From JBFLYC01 sp040756735 (GTDB lineage: Bacteria > Bacillota > DSM-16504 > Desulfitibacterales > Desulfitibacteraceae), in the NCBI GenBank assembly GCA_040756735.1, contig JBFLYC010000055.1:1-11417 (forward strand): 11,417 nt of DNA. The letters run 5' to 3'. A program made the position numbers and the translations under genes. The notes below the pieces were generated by a model, which was not told the DNA's origin, did no database searches, and saw only the letters and a list, made by a program, of their open reading frames with translations. Below are positions 6,300-11,417 of the stretch, in pieces; position 1 is the first letter of the stretch; each line of letters begins with the position of its first letter.

Positions 6300-6539
6300 C
6301 TAATTCTGACTCACAGCATTGTTTTGTTTAATTAACTTTAAATAGTGCATATACCTTCTTTCGGCACGGACTACTTTCAGGATAGCCAAATCAAGCTGTT
6401 GCGGATCAGTGATTTCATCATAGGCTTTTTGAGCAGTTTTCCACTCGATTAAAGCATCCTGCATTTTAGCGGTTAATTCCTCTATGTGACTAATTTGATC
6501 AGATTTGCTCCTAAAGGGTTTAAATAGATTTTTCAGCAT
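6300..6539 (-). CDS. yaaL: YaaL-like DUF2508 family protein
   Basis: A 79-aa, highly charged, mostly helical cytoplasmic protein without membrane segments. The central pattern DALIEWKTAQKAYDEITDPQ followed by LDLAILKVVRAERRYMHYLK matches what I know of the DUF2508 family, whose B. subtilis member yaaL lies between recR and bofA. Its function is not established. The neighbourhood supports the call, as bofA is next, but the gene is inverted: it runs opposite to recR and bofA, convergent with the aminomutase gene and divergent from bofA. The start is ATG (complement of 6537-6539), with only a G5 run (complement of 6549-6553) as SD, 9 nt upstream. Family assignment is from pattern memory, strengthened by synteny. 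Confidence 0.75.
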   Translation of the reverse strand: MLKNLFKPFRSKSDQISHIEELTAKMQDALIEWKTAQKAYDEITDPQQLDLAILKVVRAERRYMHYLKLIKQNNAVSQN

Positions 6540-6590
6540 TACGAAAAACCCCCGAAAAAAGTGCTTGTTTAATTTATATGCATAATTTAA

Positions 6591-6619
6591 TTGATAAATC
6601 CATATTTGTTCTATTTAAT
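6591..6619 (+). promoter_or_regulatory. Probable sigma-A promoter of bofA
   Basis: TTGATA (6591-6596) and TTTAAT (6614-6619) are separated by 17 bp, each with five of six consensus bases. Transcription would start near 6626, giving a leader of about 60 nt. The region is very AT-rich, so chance matches are possible; a sporulation sigma factor is not excluded. Confidence 0.5.
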
Positions 6620-6687
6620 TTAGGTTCAGAATAGAATAGCTTATAAAAAAAAGAAAATAGACAAGTAGTGGTGGGGGTGTTTATCAA

Positions 6688-6957
6688 GTGGACTTGGAGA
6701 TAATGCAAATAGTATTTGCTATAGGGTTAATCTTGGTGATTGTAGCAATTATAAACAAGCTTGTATTGAGACCCGTGAAAATAGTGTTTAGGGTTGGATA
6801 TACTTTTATATTTGGAATGATTATAGTGTGGGCTTTCAATTTTTTAGGTGGATTTTTAGGTCTACACCTTCCTGCAAATTTGATTACTATTTTAACTGCA
6901 GGCCTTTTAGGTTTGCCTGGACTAGGCTTGATGCTAGTTTTGCAATTTCTTGTTTAA
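6688..6957 (+). CDS. bofA: BofA, inhibitor of pro-sigma-K processing (sporulation)
   Basis: BofA is a small integral membrane protein of the outer forespore membrane. With SpoIVFA it holds the intramembrane protease SpoIVFB inactive until the forespore signals that pro-sigma-K should be cut. The 89-aa product has a hydrophobic first segment (about 5-23), a basic linker (K24-K31) and a second hydrophobic region (about 33-58), followed by the family signature FNFLGGFLGLHLPANLIT and a glycine-rich LLGLPGLG end. N51, N64 and T67 correspond, with a constant offset of three, to N48, N61 and T64 of B. subtilis BofA, reported as important for inhibition. The start is GTG 6688 with GGGGGTG (6673-6679) 8 nt before it. 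Its presence indicates an endospore former. Here it is monocistronic, unlike the usual recR-yaaL-bofA arrangement. Confidence 0.9.
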   Translation: MDLEIMQIVFAIGLILVIVAIINKLVLRPVKIVFRVGYTFIFGMIIVWAFNFLGGFLGLHLPANLITILTAGLLGLPGLGLMLVLQFLV

Positions 6958-6975
6958 TGAAGAAAGAGAATTGGA

Positions 6976-7010
6976 AAGAAACGGGCCTTTTAAGGCCCGT
7001 AATTTCGTCT
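6976..7010 (+). terminator. Probable terminator after bofA
   Basis: ACGGGCC (6981-6987) and GGCCCGT (6994-7000) form a perfect 7-bp GC-rich stem (outer TT/AA can extend it), 23 nt after the bofA stop. The downstream tract AATTTCGTCTT is only moderately T-rich, so termination may be partial. Confidence 0.65.
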
Positions 7011-7163
7011 TAAATAAATGAACATATTGCTATAGAACAATCATAAATAATCCCAGTGAATTCTATTTTTTTAAAGAATAAGTCAATGTCGTGGAGAATC
7101 CACTTGCATATGACAGTCAAGTTTACCAAGAAATAGCCGAATTATATAAATCGATTAATGCCC

Positions 7164-7376
7164 CTATTTTAAAATCAAGTTTTTCAGGGGTCCCTCGTTC
7201 AGACTGCAGATATGACCGCGTTCAATACTAGATCTACTAACAGCTTCTTGATTTTCAACCCTTTGAATTATTTCCGTAACAGTAGCTTTTACTTCACCTG
7301 CAGAACGTAAATATGACTCTATCTGAACAGATTCAACCCATAAAATGGGATAAAAGTAAGAAAAATGGGGGATTAG
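7164..7376 (-). pseudogene. Possible decayed gene remnant, unrecognised
   Basis: On the minus strand a frame stays open for 70 codons between stops and reads like protein in its middle part (SYLRSAGEVKATVTEIIQRV, then ENQEAVSRSSIERG), with amphipathic helical character. It has no ATG, GTG or TTG start and no SD, so it cannot be an intact gene. The overlapping plus strand is also open (7082-7231, beginning VENPLAYDSQVYQEIAELY), and only one of the two could be real. I do not recognise either. The stretch may be debris of a mobile or phage gene. Confidence 0.25.
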
Positions 7377-7397
7377 CTAATTGTCCATAATTTAAGG

Positions 7398-7426
7398 TGA
7401 ACGGTCATTTTAATAAGATGAACGGT
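7398..7426. promoter_or_regulatory. Tandem TGAACGGT direct repeats 21 bp apart, candidate activator site
   Basis: TGAACGGT occurs at 7398-7405 and 7419-7426, a start-to-start distance of 21 bp, two helical turns. The pair is enclosed by AATTTAA (7389-7395) and TTAAATT (7426-7432). It ends about 30 bp before the -35 box of the downstream promoter, near -88 and -67 from the expected start, which is typical for a dimeric activator. The cognate regulator is unknown. Confidence 0.4.
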
Positions 7427-7454
7427 TAAATTATAGGGGTGAATACTATTGATA

Positions 7455-7483
7455 TTGACTTTCGCCTTTGTATACTTTATACT
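7455..7483 (+). promoter_or_regulatory. Sigma-A promoter for the P-loop/oxidoreductase operon
   Basis: TTGACT (7455-7460) is followed after exactly 17 bp by TATACT (7478-7483). An overlapping alternative, TTGATA (7449-7454) with TATACT (7471-7476) and a 16-bp spacer, is shifted slightly upstream. The expected start near 7490 leaves an unusually long leader of about 230 nt before the TTG at 7720. Confidence 0.6.
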
Positions 7484-7719
7484 TAAATGGTGAAATCTTT
7501 CTAAAATTGGTAGAATTATGTTTAATAATATTTAAATGTTATGAATAATAATAACCCCTACTAAACAGGAAATTTTTTTTCGTACAGTCTTTTTTTGTTT
7601 ACATGGGTTTATTAAAAATCTGATGAATAAAATATTATTGTTTGTATTAATTGGATTTGTCTGCTAATAATAAACTAAACATCATACTTATGCGTTTGCT
7701 GGATTTTGAGGTGAAGCTT

Positions 7720-8385
7720 TTGGATAATCCCATAGTGGAGGCATACATTGGAGAATATGCCAGTGGGAAAAGCGAAGTTGCTGTTAACAGGGCTTTATGG
7801 TTGAAGGGCCAGGATAGAAAAGTTACCCTGGCTGATTTGGACATTGTGGAACCATTCTATACCTTAAGACCAATTAAAAAGCATCTTGAGGAAAAGGGTA
7901 TTACTGTTTTAGCATGGGAAACCAAAAAGACCATGGGGTTAGGAGAAGCAGGCAATATTATCAAGCCAGAACTACGCTGGGTTTTAAAAAGAGAAGGTGA
8001 TATTATCCTGGATATAGGATATGGTGTGGAAGGGGCAAAAACCCTTAACCTTGTTTACGGTGCGGACAATCATCAGTTTTTAAAGGTTATAGCAGTGTTG
8101 AATTGTTCTAGGCCTATGACCAGTACATTAGAGGATATTGTTGAGTTTGTAAAGGAGCTTGGCAGGGTTGATGGACTGGTTAATAATACTCATTTAGGTG
8201 ACGATACCGACTTAGATACCATTCAACACGGGGCCGAACTGGTTGCCAAGGCATCCAAAATGTTAGGTATACCGATAATAGCTACCACCGCCATGGATCG
8301 TTTCCGGATATCTTTAGGGGAAACAGACTGCGCCGGCAATCCCGTATTCTATATTAAGCGATATATGCCCCATACTTTTTGGTAG
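7720..8385 (+). CDS. P-loop NTPase associated with 2-oxoacid:ferredoxin oxidoreductase, function unknown
   Basis: A 221-aa soluble protein with an N-terminal P-loop GEYASGKS (11-18) of the GxxxxGK[ST] type, followed by ADLDIVEPFY (38-47), whose acidic residues D39 and D41 resemble the magnesium-coordinating switch of MinD/CobB-type SIMIBI NTPases. A hydrophobic strand IILDIGYGVEGA lies near 100 and could be the Walker B region; the rest (VLNCSRPMTST, VDGLVNNTHLG, GIPIIATTAMD) looks like successive beta-alpha units of such a fold. I place the start at TTG 7720 because GAGGTGA (7708-7714) lies 5 nt upstream and the product then begins just before the P-loop; longer forms from 7651 or 7690 lack any SD. 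It precedes the oxidoreductase genes by 69 nt in the same direction. A role in assembly, activation or regulation of that complex is inference. Confidence 0.82.
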   Translation: MDNPIVEAYIGEYASGKSEVAVNRALWLKGQDRKVTLADLDIVEPFYTLRPIKKHLEEKGITVLAWETKKTMGLGEAGNIIKPELRWVLKREGDIILDIGYGVEGAKTLNLVYGADNHQFLKVIAVLNCSRPMTSTLEDIVEFVKELGRVDGLVNNTHLGDDTDLDTIQHGAELVAKASKMLGIPIIATTAMDRFRISLGETDCAGNPVFYIKRYMPHTFW

Positions 8386-8454
8386 CTTTAAATAATGTAG
8401 TATTTATAACTTTTTGTACAGCAGGGTTATAATTTTTAGGAGGTGTTGTTTGTA

Positions 8455-9540
8455 ATGGCCGCAAAACCTATTGAAGGTGAAAAGAAAGTCTTTGTTACGG
8501 GCAATGAAGCAGTTGCCTGGGCGGCATTAGCGGCAGGTGCAGAAATTATGTATGGTTATCCTATTACGCCGCAAAACGAAATAATGCATTATTGGACAAG
8601 GATTGCGCCTAAATATGGTAAAAAATTCCTGCAGACAGAAGATGAAATTTCAGCAGGTTTTACATGTTTAGGTGGGGTTTTAGCGGGGAGGAAGGCTTTT
8701 ACGGCTACGGCTGGGCCGGGTAACACCCTTATGCAGGAACCCATGTCCATGGCAGAGATGATGAGAATACCCAGTGTTGTCGTTATTTGCGCCAGGGGAG
8801 GCCCATCTACTGCCACAGTCATTTATTCTCAGCAAGAAACAACGCTAACCTGCTATGGCGGTAACGGGGAAGGACTTAGGATAGTATATTCAACAGCTAA
8901 CCATCAAGAGTTATATGATTATACAATTAAGGCCTTTAATTCCGCTTGGAAATACCGTTTTCCTACTTTTGTACTAGGTGACGGATATCAATCAAAAATG
9001 AGAGAATCTCTTGTTATGTATGACCCGGAAGCCAGGGGTATAGAAATGGTTGAATCTGAACCTTACGTACTTAAACCTGGAGTTCCTGGATCAGATAGGA
9101 AAGCAGCACATTTACGCAATACTTATAATATGGAAGATGAGCTTTATGAAGTAATCATGGAATTAGTTAAGGATTTTGAAAAAATGGCGCCGGAAGTAGT
9201 GGAATATGCTGTGCATGATTGTGAAGATGCTGAAATACTGCTCTTGGCACATGGAGTAGTGTCAAGGGCTGCCCTGGGCGCTGTAAAACTTTTGAGGCAA
9301 GAAGGTTTAAAAGTTGGCTTGTTCCGTCCAATTACCTTGAGGCCCTTTCCCCAAGAAGAGTTGAAAAAATATGCACAAAAAGCCAAACACATACTAGTTG
9401 TAGAATCGGCCCACGGGCAATTGGACAAACTTGTTAAAGAAAACATCTACGGTATCACTACCCCGATTTCACCATATTTCAGGCCTGGTGTTGGTGTTAC
9501 CGTTGAAGAAGTAATACAGGAAGTTAAAAAGCTGGTTTAG
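8455..9540 (+). CDS. korA: 2-oxoacid:ferredoxin oxidoreductase, alpha subunit (probably 2-oxoglutarate)
   Basis: This is the large subunit of a four-part enzyme that oxidatively decarboxylates a 2-oxoacid to its acyl-CoA, reducing ferredoxin (reversible in anaerobes). The 361-aa product carries TGNEA (15-19) and the conserved YPITP motif (35-39) that lines the active site next to thiamine diphosphate, the TEDE segment (61-64), GPGN (87-90), and a C-terminal transketolase-like domain with ILLLAHGVVSRAALGAV and LFRPITLRPFP. The start is ATG 8455, with AGGAGGTG (8438-8445) upstream; earlier GTG and TTG codons in frame overlap the SD. It is followed by beta, gamma and delta genes in order. Substrate choice among 2-oxoglutarate, pyruvate and branched-chain 2-oxoacids cannot be proved from sequence; I favour 2-oxoglutarate from overall resemblance. 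Confidence 0.88.
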   Translation: MAAKPIEGEKKVFVTGNEAVAWAALAAGAEIMYGYPITPQNEIMHYWTRIAPKYGKKFLQTEDEISAGFTCLGGVLAGRKAFTATAGPGNTLMQEPMSMAEMMRIPSVVVICARGGPSTATVIYSQQETTLTCYGGNGEGLRIVYSTANHQELYDYTIKAFNSAWKYRFPTFVLGDGYQSKMRESLVMYDPEARGIEMVESEPYVLKPGVPGSDRKAAHLRNTYNMEDELYEVIMELVKDFEKMAPEVVEYAVHDCEDAEILLLAHGVVSRAALGAVKLLRQEGLKVGLFRPITLRPFPQEELKKYAQKAKHILVVESAHGQLDKLVKENIYGITTPISPYFRPGVGVTVEEVIQEVKKLV

Positions 9541-9595
9541 AGCGATATGTTTAAAAAAGATAGCGCATCTAGTTTTTAATAAAGGAGGTAAACAA

Positions 9596-10348
9596 ATGTC
9601 TGTACAACCTCAAATGCCTAAGAGCTGGTGTATAGAGACAAAACCCCATAAGTTCTGCCCAGGTTGTGGTCATCCTCTGGTATTGAAAGCTTTGGGGGAA
9701 GTAATAGATGAATTGGAAATAGCCGATAAGGTTGTTTACGGCTGTGATATTGGCTGCTCTTTATTGGCATGGGATTTCTTTAATGTTGACAGCATCCAAA
9801 CCCATCATGGCAGAACTACCCCTGTAATTGTCGGTATGCGGCGAGCAAATGAAGATGTAATCGGTATTGCCTACATGGGTGATGGTGGTGGCTATGCCAT
9901 TGGAGCACAGCACCTGGTGAATGCGGCAGCCAGGAACGAAAAGATTTTAGTGATTTTAGTCAACAACACTCAATATGGAATGACCGGCGGGCAAATGGCC
10001 CCCACTACTTTGCCAGGGCAAAAAACCGAAACATCTCCCTATGGACGTGATGTTGAGTGGACAGGCCCCCCAGTTCAAGGTCCGGAAATGGTGGCTGCAA
10101 TATCTCAAGAAGGCGCTTATGTTGCCAGGGGAACCGTTGCAAATATCAGGCAGCTCAAAAAATTCATAAAAAAGGCCGTAGAAAATGTTATGCAAGGCAA
10201 CGGCTTTTCCTTTATCGAAGCTCTCTCATTATGCCCCACTAACTGGCGGACCAATGCTGAGCAGACTTGGAGGTTTGTTGAAGAAGATATGGCCAAGTTC
10301 TTCAAAGTTGGCGAGTTAAAAGTTCCAGGTCAAGGTAAGGAGGAATAG
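9596..10348 (+). CDS. korB: 2-oxoacid:ferredoxin oxidoreductase, beta subunit (thiamine diphosphate binding)
   Basis: The catalytic subunit that binds thiamine diphosphate and the proximal [4Fe-4S] cluster. In the 250-aa product I see CPGCGH (21-26), GCDIGCS (49-55), HHGRTTPVIVGM (70-81), the thiamine diphosphate motif GDGGG (95-99) ending in NN (123-124), and TQYGMTGGQMAPTT (125-138). C21, C24, C54 and C213 (in SLCPTNW) are the expected cluster ligands, so the subunit looks fully functional. The start is ATG 9596 behind a near-perfect AAAGGAGG (9581-9588) 7 nt away, the strongest ribosome binding site of the operon. It lies 55 nt after the alpha gene and 2 nt before the gamma gene. Confidence 0.92.
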   Translation: MSVQPQMPKSWCIETKPHKFCPGCGHPLVLKALGEVIDELEIADKVVYGCDIGCSLLAWDFFNVDSIQTHHGRTTPVIVGMRRANEDVIGIAYMGDGGGYAIGAQHLVNAAARNEKILVILVNNTQYGMTGGQMAPTTLPGQKTETSPYGRDVEWTGPPVQGPEMVAAISQEGAYVARGTVANIRQLKKFIKKAVENVMQGNGFSFIEALSLCPTNWRTNAEQTWRFVEEDMAKFFKVGELKVPGQGKEE

Positions 10349-10350
10349 TC

Positions 10351-10917
10351 ATGGCAAAAGTGGTTAAGATAGCCCTAGCAGGTGAAGGTGGTCAAGGGGT
10401 TCAATCTGTTGCCAATATTTTAGTTGAAGCCGCTTATGAAGAAGGTAAAGAAGCCCTGTATATTCCTAATTTTGGCGTAGAGCAAAGGGGCGGAGTATCC
10501 GTAGCCTATGTTCAGATTTCTGACGGCTATATAGGTTCACCCAAGTTTAAGTTTGCAGACATTATAATTGCCTTAAGTGATAGGGCAGTTCGCAGAACAC
10601 AAAAATATATCGATGAAAATACTTTATTTGTATACGATTCTGGTATTGAGGGTATAGAGGAAGATTTGCCTAAACAAGCGAAAAGGGTTTTAGGTATCCC
10701 TGCCATAGAAGTCGCTAAGAACGAACTTCATCCCAGGGTATTTAACGTTATAATTATGGGGGCAGTAATAGGTGTAACTGGAGTAGTGTCTATTGAACAA
10801 GCTAAAGCTGCCCTCGAGAAAAAACTTGGCTACAAGTTCGAACAAAATCCTCAGTTAAGGGAGTTAAATTTTAAGGCCCTTGAGCGAGGCATTGAACTTG
10901 TAAAAGGCCAAGTCTAG
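10351..10917 (+). CDS. korC: 2-oxoacid:ferredoxin oxidoreductase, gamma subunit
   Basis: The gamma subunit of the 2-oxoacid oxidoreductase, a 188-aa protein of the pyruvate/ketoisovalerate oxidoreductase gamma (CoA-binding) domain family. The signature GEGGQG (11-16) is near the N-terminus, followed by YIPNFGVEQRGGVSVAYVQIS, typical of the family, and a helical C-terminus (SIEQAKAALEKKL). The ATG at 10351 lies 2 nt after the beta stop; its SD AAGGAGG (10337-10343) is inside the beta coding sequence, indicating translational coupling and equal production of the subunits. The encoded length is normal for the family. Confidence 0.92.
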   Translation: MAKVVKIALAGEGGQGVQSVANILVEAAYEEGKEALYIPNFGVEQRGGVSVAYVQISDGYIGSPKFKFADIIIALSDRAVRRTQKYIDENTLFVYDSGIEGIEEDLPKQAKRVLGIPAIEVAKNELHPRVFNVIIMGAVIGVTGVVSIEQAKAALEKKLGYKFEQNPQLRELNFKALERGIELVKGQV

Positions 10918-10931
10918 GGGAGGGATAGTAA

Positions 10932-11189
10932 GTGACTGTACGTTTTAAAGCTATTACCAAGGAAAACGGTAAAGGTAGGTTTCACTTGTTTCCCGGACTA
11001 TGTAAGGGCTGCGGCCTTTGTATAGAAAAGTGTCCTGTGGATACCATAGGCTGGGCAAAAGAATTGGGTGTGTTTGGAACCCCAACTGTTGAGCCTGGAC
11101 ATGGAAAGGATTGTACCGCATGCAAAATGTGTCAAATGGTATGCCCAGATTGCGCCATATATATAGAAAGGATCAAGGAAAAAGCCTAA
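10932..11189 (+). CDS. korD: 2-oxoacid:ferredoxin oxidoreductase, delta subunit (2[4Fe-4S] ferredoxin-like)
   Basis: The electron-transfer subunit, 85 aa, with two complete [4Fe-4S] binding motifs: C24-x2-C27-x2-C30-x3-C34 followed by proline, and C61-x2-C64-x2-C67-x3-C71 followed by proline. The clusters carry electrons from the beta-subunit cluster to free ferredoxin. A 26-residue insert separates the two motifs (GWAKELGVFGTPTVEPGHGK), similar to delta subunits rather than to small free ferredoxins. The start is GTG 10932 with GGGAGGG (10918-10924) 7 nt upstream, directly after the gamma stop. In many archaeal clusters the delta gene comes first; here it is last. A terminator follows at once, so this is the end of the operon. 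Confidence 0.92.
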   Translation: MTVRFKAITKENGKGRFHLFPGLCKGCGLCIEKCPVDTIGWAKELGVFGTPTVEPGHGKDCTACKMCQMVCPDCAIYIERIKEKA

Positions 11190-11198
11190 TTGGTGACT

Positions 11199-11232
11199 TA
11201 AGAGAGGCCTTCAAGAGGAGGCCTCTTTTAAT
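11199..11232 (+). terminator. Intrinsic terminator of the oxidoreductase operon
   Basis: AGAGGCCT (11203-11210) pairs perfectly with AGGCCTCT (11219-11226); two further pairs can close an AAGA loop. The T-rich tract TTTTAATTTCTCTTTTT follows. It starts within 15 nt of the delta-subunit stop codon. Confidence 0.92.
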
Positions 11233-11417
11233 TTCTCTTTTTATTGTTGTGTTGTCATAAAAGCAATAAACAAGCGGAGAAGCAATTTTACTGATCTTTC
11301 GAACCCTTACACAACAAGAACTAACATTTATCCCAGTCAATTTTTTCGGGAAGAGCCTATGGTAATTAAGGGCCACCTACCCTAGTAAACACATCAAGGT
11401 CAAACCCAATTAGTTTT
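11233..11417. other. Intergenic end of the window
   Basis: I see no supported gene, RNA or repeat in these 185 bp. The open minus-strand frame covering part of it also runs through the terminator hairpin and has no ribosome binding site, so I do not regard it as coding. Confidence 0.6.

Larger units (their letters stand above)
7011..7719. other. Long non-coding interval upstream of the P-loop/oxidoreductase operon
   Basis: About 700 bp with no convincing intact gene. It contains an open minus-strand stretch without a start codon (7164-7376), a short plus-strand open stretch from 7082 to 7231 in the same place, two TGAACGGT direct repeats (7398-7426), a sigma-A promoter (7455-7483) and an AT-rich leader with long T-runs (about 7490-7719). 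No tRNA, riboswitch or CRISPR pattern is recognised. Confidence 0.7.

Noticed and set aside
8404..8433. Perfect TATAAT just before the oxidoreductase alpha gene
   Set aside because: The corresponding start would fall inside the Shine-Dalgarno sequence, and the -35 match is poor (three of six).
9956..10305. Overlapping open frames on both strands within the beta-subunit gene
   Set aside because: All are shadows of the conserved beta-subunit frame.
11173..11376. Minus-strand open frame at the end of the window
   Set aside because: It runs through the terminator hairpin, has no SD, and its composition is not protein-like.

Overview
The window is a chromosomal segment of an anaerobic, endospore-forming Firmicute of the Clostridia, with a Peptococcaceae- or Syntrophomonas-like flavour. 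Four things support this: the long Bacillus/Clostridium-type SRP RNA with an Alu domain; the dnaX-ebfC-recR housekeeping cluster; a bofA sporulation gene; and a four-subunit, oxygen-sensitive 2-oxoacid:ferredoxin oxidoreductase. The DNA is moderately AT-rich. Six of the eleven complete protein genes appear to start with GTG or TTG, and several use G-rich Shine-Dalgarno sequences of the GGGGGTG type.

Layout. Positions 1-188 hold the end of an unrecognised gene. A sigma-A promoter (247-275) then precedes tRNA-Ser(GGA) (351-447) and the SRP RNA (about 470-741), probably transcribed together. After a patch of short GGGGACA/TGTCCCC repeats comes dnaX-ebfC-recR (1020-3670), closed by a strong terminator. 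In Bacillus subtilis recR is followed directly by yaaL and bofA. Here two foreign-looking genes sit in between: an RpiR-family regulator (3969-4847) and a radical-SAM glutamate 2,3-aminomutase (4870-6111). yaaL (6300-6539) is inverted to the minus strand, and bofA (6688-6957) has its own promoter and terminator.

Positions 7011-7719 are essentially gene-free. They contain a decayed coding-like stretch, two TGAACGGT direct repeats exactly 21 bp apart, and a good sigma-A promoter (7455-7483). This promoter probably drives the last operon: an uncharacterised P-loop NTPase (7720-8385), then the alpha, beta, gamma and ferredoxin-like delta subunits of a 2-oxoacid:ferredoxin oxidoreductase (8455-11189), ended by a strong hairpin terminator.

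How the genes work together. The first half is information processing: translation, protein targeting, the replication clamp loader and recombinational repair. The second half converges on the 2-oxoglutarate/glutamate node if the oxidoreductase is indeed the 2-oxoglutarate enzyme: it would interconvert 2-oxoglutarate and succinyl-CoA, while the aminomutase makes beta-glutamate, a known compatible solute. That metabolic link is inference. I see no CRISPR array, intact transposon, toxin-antitoxin pair or defence system. The least described parts are the P-loop protein tied to the oxidoreductase and the RpiR-aminomutase pair with its structured upstream region.
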